From: Alkalihalophilus pseudofirmus
GTDB lineage: Bacteria; Bacillota; Bacilli; Bacillales; Bacillaceae_D
Length of the DNA stretch: 64,000 nucleotides
NCBI RefSeq assembly: GCF_029094545.1
Contig: NZ_CP117835.1
Coordinates: forward strand, 2,956,001-3,020,000
Direction of reading: 5' to 3'
Numbering within the stretch: position 1 is the stretch's first letter; each line of letters begins with the position of its first letter. Shown in pieces: positions 62,576-64,000 of the stretch. The position numbers and the translations under genes were made by a program. Under the pieces are notes generated by a model. That model was not told the DNA's origin. It worked only from the letters and a program-made list of their open reading frames with translations, and ran no database searches.

Positions 62576-64000
62576 GAATTATCGCTCCTAAACTGTAATG
62601 TTACCTTTGTCCCAATACCTTCTTTGCTTTCAATTAATAAACTGCCTTCATTCTCATGCACATACTGGTGTGCAATGGCTAAGCCAAGCCCTGTTCCTTT
62701 TGATTTAGTTGTATAAAAAGGCTCTAAAACTTTCTGTGTCTCATCTTCTGTCATCCCTATTCCGTTATCTTCAATCATAAAGACTACATCACACCCTTTA
62801 GCAAACAAACGTAAGCCAAGCTCCCCATCTCTTTTTTCTTTTCTTTTGTCTTCTACATCTTCTATCGCGTCGATTCCGTTAATGATTAAGTTCATGATTA
62901 CTTGCTTAACTTGATTCGCATTTGCATAAATAAATTGCTCTTCTTGTAAATCTTGACGTAACTTAATTCCTTTATTAAGCAACGTCCGCTCAAAAAGAAT
63001 GGCGCAATCCCTCACTAGGTCTGTCAACTGGACAGACTCTTTTTCATGGTCTCTTGGGCGAGCATAGTCGATTAATCCTTCAATTAACTGATTTACTCGA
63101 TCAATTTCTTTAGGAACATATGTCGAGATCTCCCTTTGAAATCGTTCGTTATGAAGCTTTTTTGGAATCAGTTCTGCAAATGTTTTTATAGAAGTGAGCG
63201 GGTTTCTGATTTCATGGGCGATACCGGCCACTACTCTGCTTAATGCCTGGCTTTTTTCTTGTTCAAACACTTGTAGTCTCATCTGCCGCTCTTCTGTTAT
63301 ATCTTCAAACGTTACAATGACCCCTATCATTTCTCGCTGAATATTAAATAAGGGGTAAATATAATAACGTAAATAATAGACCCGGCCATCCTGCCGTCTC
63401 CATGTTGTCTCTTTTCCAAGAATGGATTCCTGCTTTTCAAATACTTGATGAAAGGCCGCTTGTAACAACTGTGATATAAGTTCTACTGATTGATACGATT
63501 TGGTTAGAATACTCTTATCTTCTCCTGCAATATTTAAAGCTTTTGAATTAAGAGAAGTAATCATACCCTCTTCATTCACTGTCACAATTCCCCTTGGTGA
63601 GCTGTCTAATATTTGACGTTGGTACTCATCACTATTTTTCGTCTGAGTAATTTGCTCTTGCAATGTTTTATTTAAGTCTTTTAAGACATGTGTTTTTTTA
63701 TCTACTTCTGCTTGGAGCCTTCTATTCCACCTTATCGCTAAAAACGTAATGATTAATACAGCGAGAAGCAGTCCGACGGTTACTTTTACTGCAAGCCATA
63801 AACGGTCGGTTAAGAGGTTTTCATTCCCAAACCACTGTTCATGTATTTCGGCATACGTTCCGTTTTGTTTGACGGTTCTGATTGCTCGGTTTAATTCATC
63901 GACTAAATCAGGCCGTTCTCTTTGAACAGCCATAGCATAATCAATCGGCAGAAGGTAATTTCCGACAATTCGGAATTCAGTGTCCGTGCCGCTTTCTTTA
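62572..64000 (-). CDS. sensor histidine kinase with extracellular SBP_bac_3 domain, N-terminus cut off
   Basis: The frame is open past the window edge. What is seen starts inside a periplasmic-binding domain of the SBP_bac_3 kind (NYLLPIDYAMAVQRERPD, NGTYAEIHEQWFG). A membrane helix (LWLAVKVTVGLLLAVLIITFLAI), a short coiled coil and a PAS domain (DSSPRGIVTVNEEG) follow. The HisKA box is AGIAHEIRNPLTSIKTF and the HATPase domain holds NLIINGIDAIED, EDNGIGM and GTGLGLAI. An internal ATG at 63933 is not the true start. The extracellular part probably binds an amino acid or similar acid outside the cell and controls TRAP system 2 through the NtrC-type partner. Confidence 0.92.
   Translation of the reverse strand, partial: KESGTDTEFRIVGNYLLPIDYAMAVQRERPDLVDELNRAIRTVKQNGTYAEIHEQWFGNENLLTDRLWLAVKVTVGLLLAVLIITFLAIRWNRRLQAEVDKKTHVLKDLNKTLQEQITQTKNSDEYQRQILDSSPRGIVTVNEEGMITSLNSKALNIAGEDKSILTKSYQSVELISQLLQAAFHQVFEKQESILGKETTWRRQDGRVYYLRYYIYPLFNIQREMIGVIVTFEDITEERQMRLQVFEQEKSQALSRVVAGIAHEIRNPLTSIKTFAELIPKKLHNERFQREISTYVPKEIDRVNQLIEGLIDYARPRDHEKESVQLTDLVRDCAILFERTLLNKGIKLRQDLQEEQFIYANANQVKQVIMNLIINGIDAIEDVEDKRKEKRDGELGLRLFAKGCDVVFMIEDNGIGMTEDETQKVLEPFYTTKSKGTGLGLAIAHQYVHENEGSLLIESKEGIGTKVTLQFRSDNS

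Overview
The window is a low-to-medium GC chromosome segment of a Bacillaceae member. The gene content and order match Bacillus: med-comZ, the argCJBD-carAB-argF block with yjzC/yjaU/yjaV beside it, an ipi-yitT-yitV block, Bacillus-type ctaG and LytS/LytT. RF3, two TRAP-TAXI transporters and many acidic lipoproteins resemble alkaliphilic or halotolerant Bacillaceae. The species cannot be named from sequence alone. Most genes lie on the minus strand. No rRNA, tRNA, CRISPR array, IS element or prophage was seen.

Region by region. 1-2 kb: a truncated Gly/Pro/Tyr-rich ORF, a small helical protein, comZ and med. 2.3-5.4 kb: prfC (RF3), then a STAS protein overlapping a CarH-like B12-binding sensor, both placed inside the otherwise Bacillus-like med/yjaV/argF neighbourhood. 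5.6-17.4 kb: yjaV, yjaU, yjzC, then argF, carB, carA, argD, argB, argJ and argC in reverse order, read from a promoter at 17.33-17.36 kb that carries an ArgR box. 17.4-19.6 kb: ctaG, sco and a lipoprotein thiol-redox gene whose CxxC motif reads TGA-x-x-Cys with a SECIS-like hairpin after it, a candidate selenoprotein. 19.8-22.4 kb: small cytosolic genes. 22.5-26.7 kb: cstA with LytS/LytTR regulators, a likely pyruvate-sensing and uptake unit. 26.7-28.4 kb: XRE-cupin regulator divergent from azlCD. 28.5-33 kb: SNF2 helicase operon. 33-38.8 kb: BsuPI lipoprotein, yitT, yitV, small proteins, rhodanese and an AI-2E-family permease.

38.9-47.5 kb is a maltodextrin locus: LacI-type regulator, MalG/MalF/MalE importer and an alpha-glucosidase on one strand, and a divergent neopullulanase-type enzyme. 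Four LacI-type operators fill the gap between the two divergent units. 47.6-49.9 kb: MATE exporter and a GerMN lipoprotein.

50-64 kb is a solute-uptake and regulation island. TRAP-TAXI system 1 comes first, then an aminotransferase-rpiR pair with palindromic operators, a lipoprotein, and TRAP-TAXI system 2 (TAXI, DUF1850, fused permease, SDR). A good sigma-54 promoter precedes system 2. An NtrC-type activator and a histidine kinase with an extracellular SBP_bac_3 tail lie immediately upstream; the kinase runs off the window.

Two signals are not explained by ordinary annotation: the in-frame TGA redox gene, and several genes (azlD, sco, the BsuPI lipoprotein, the AI-2E permease) whose last codons plus stop codon are tandemly repeated with 10-14 bp periods.
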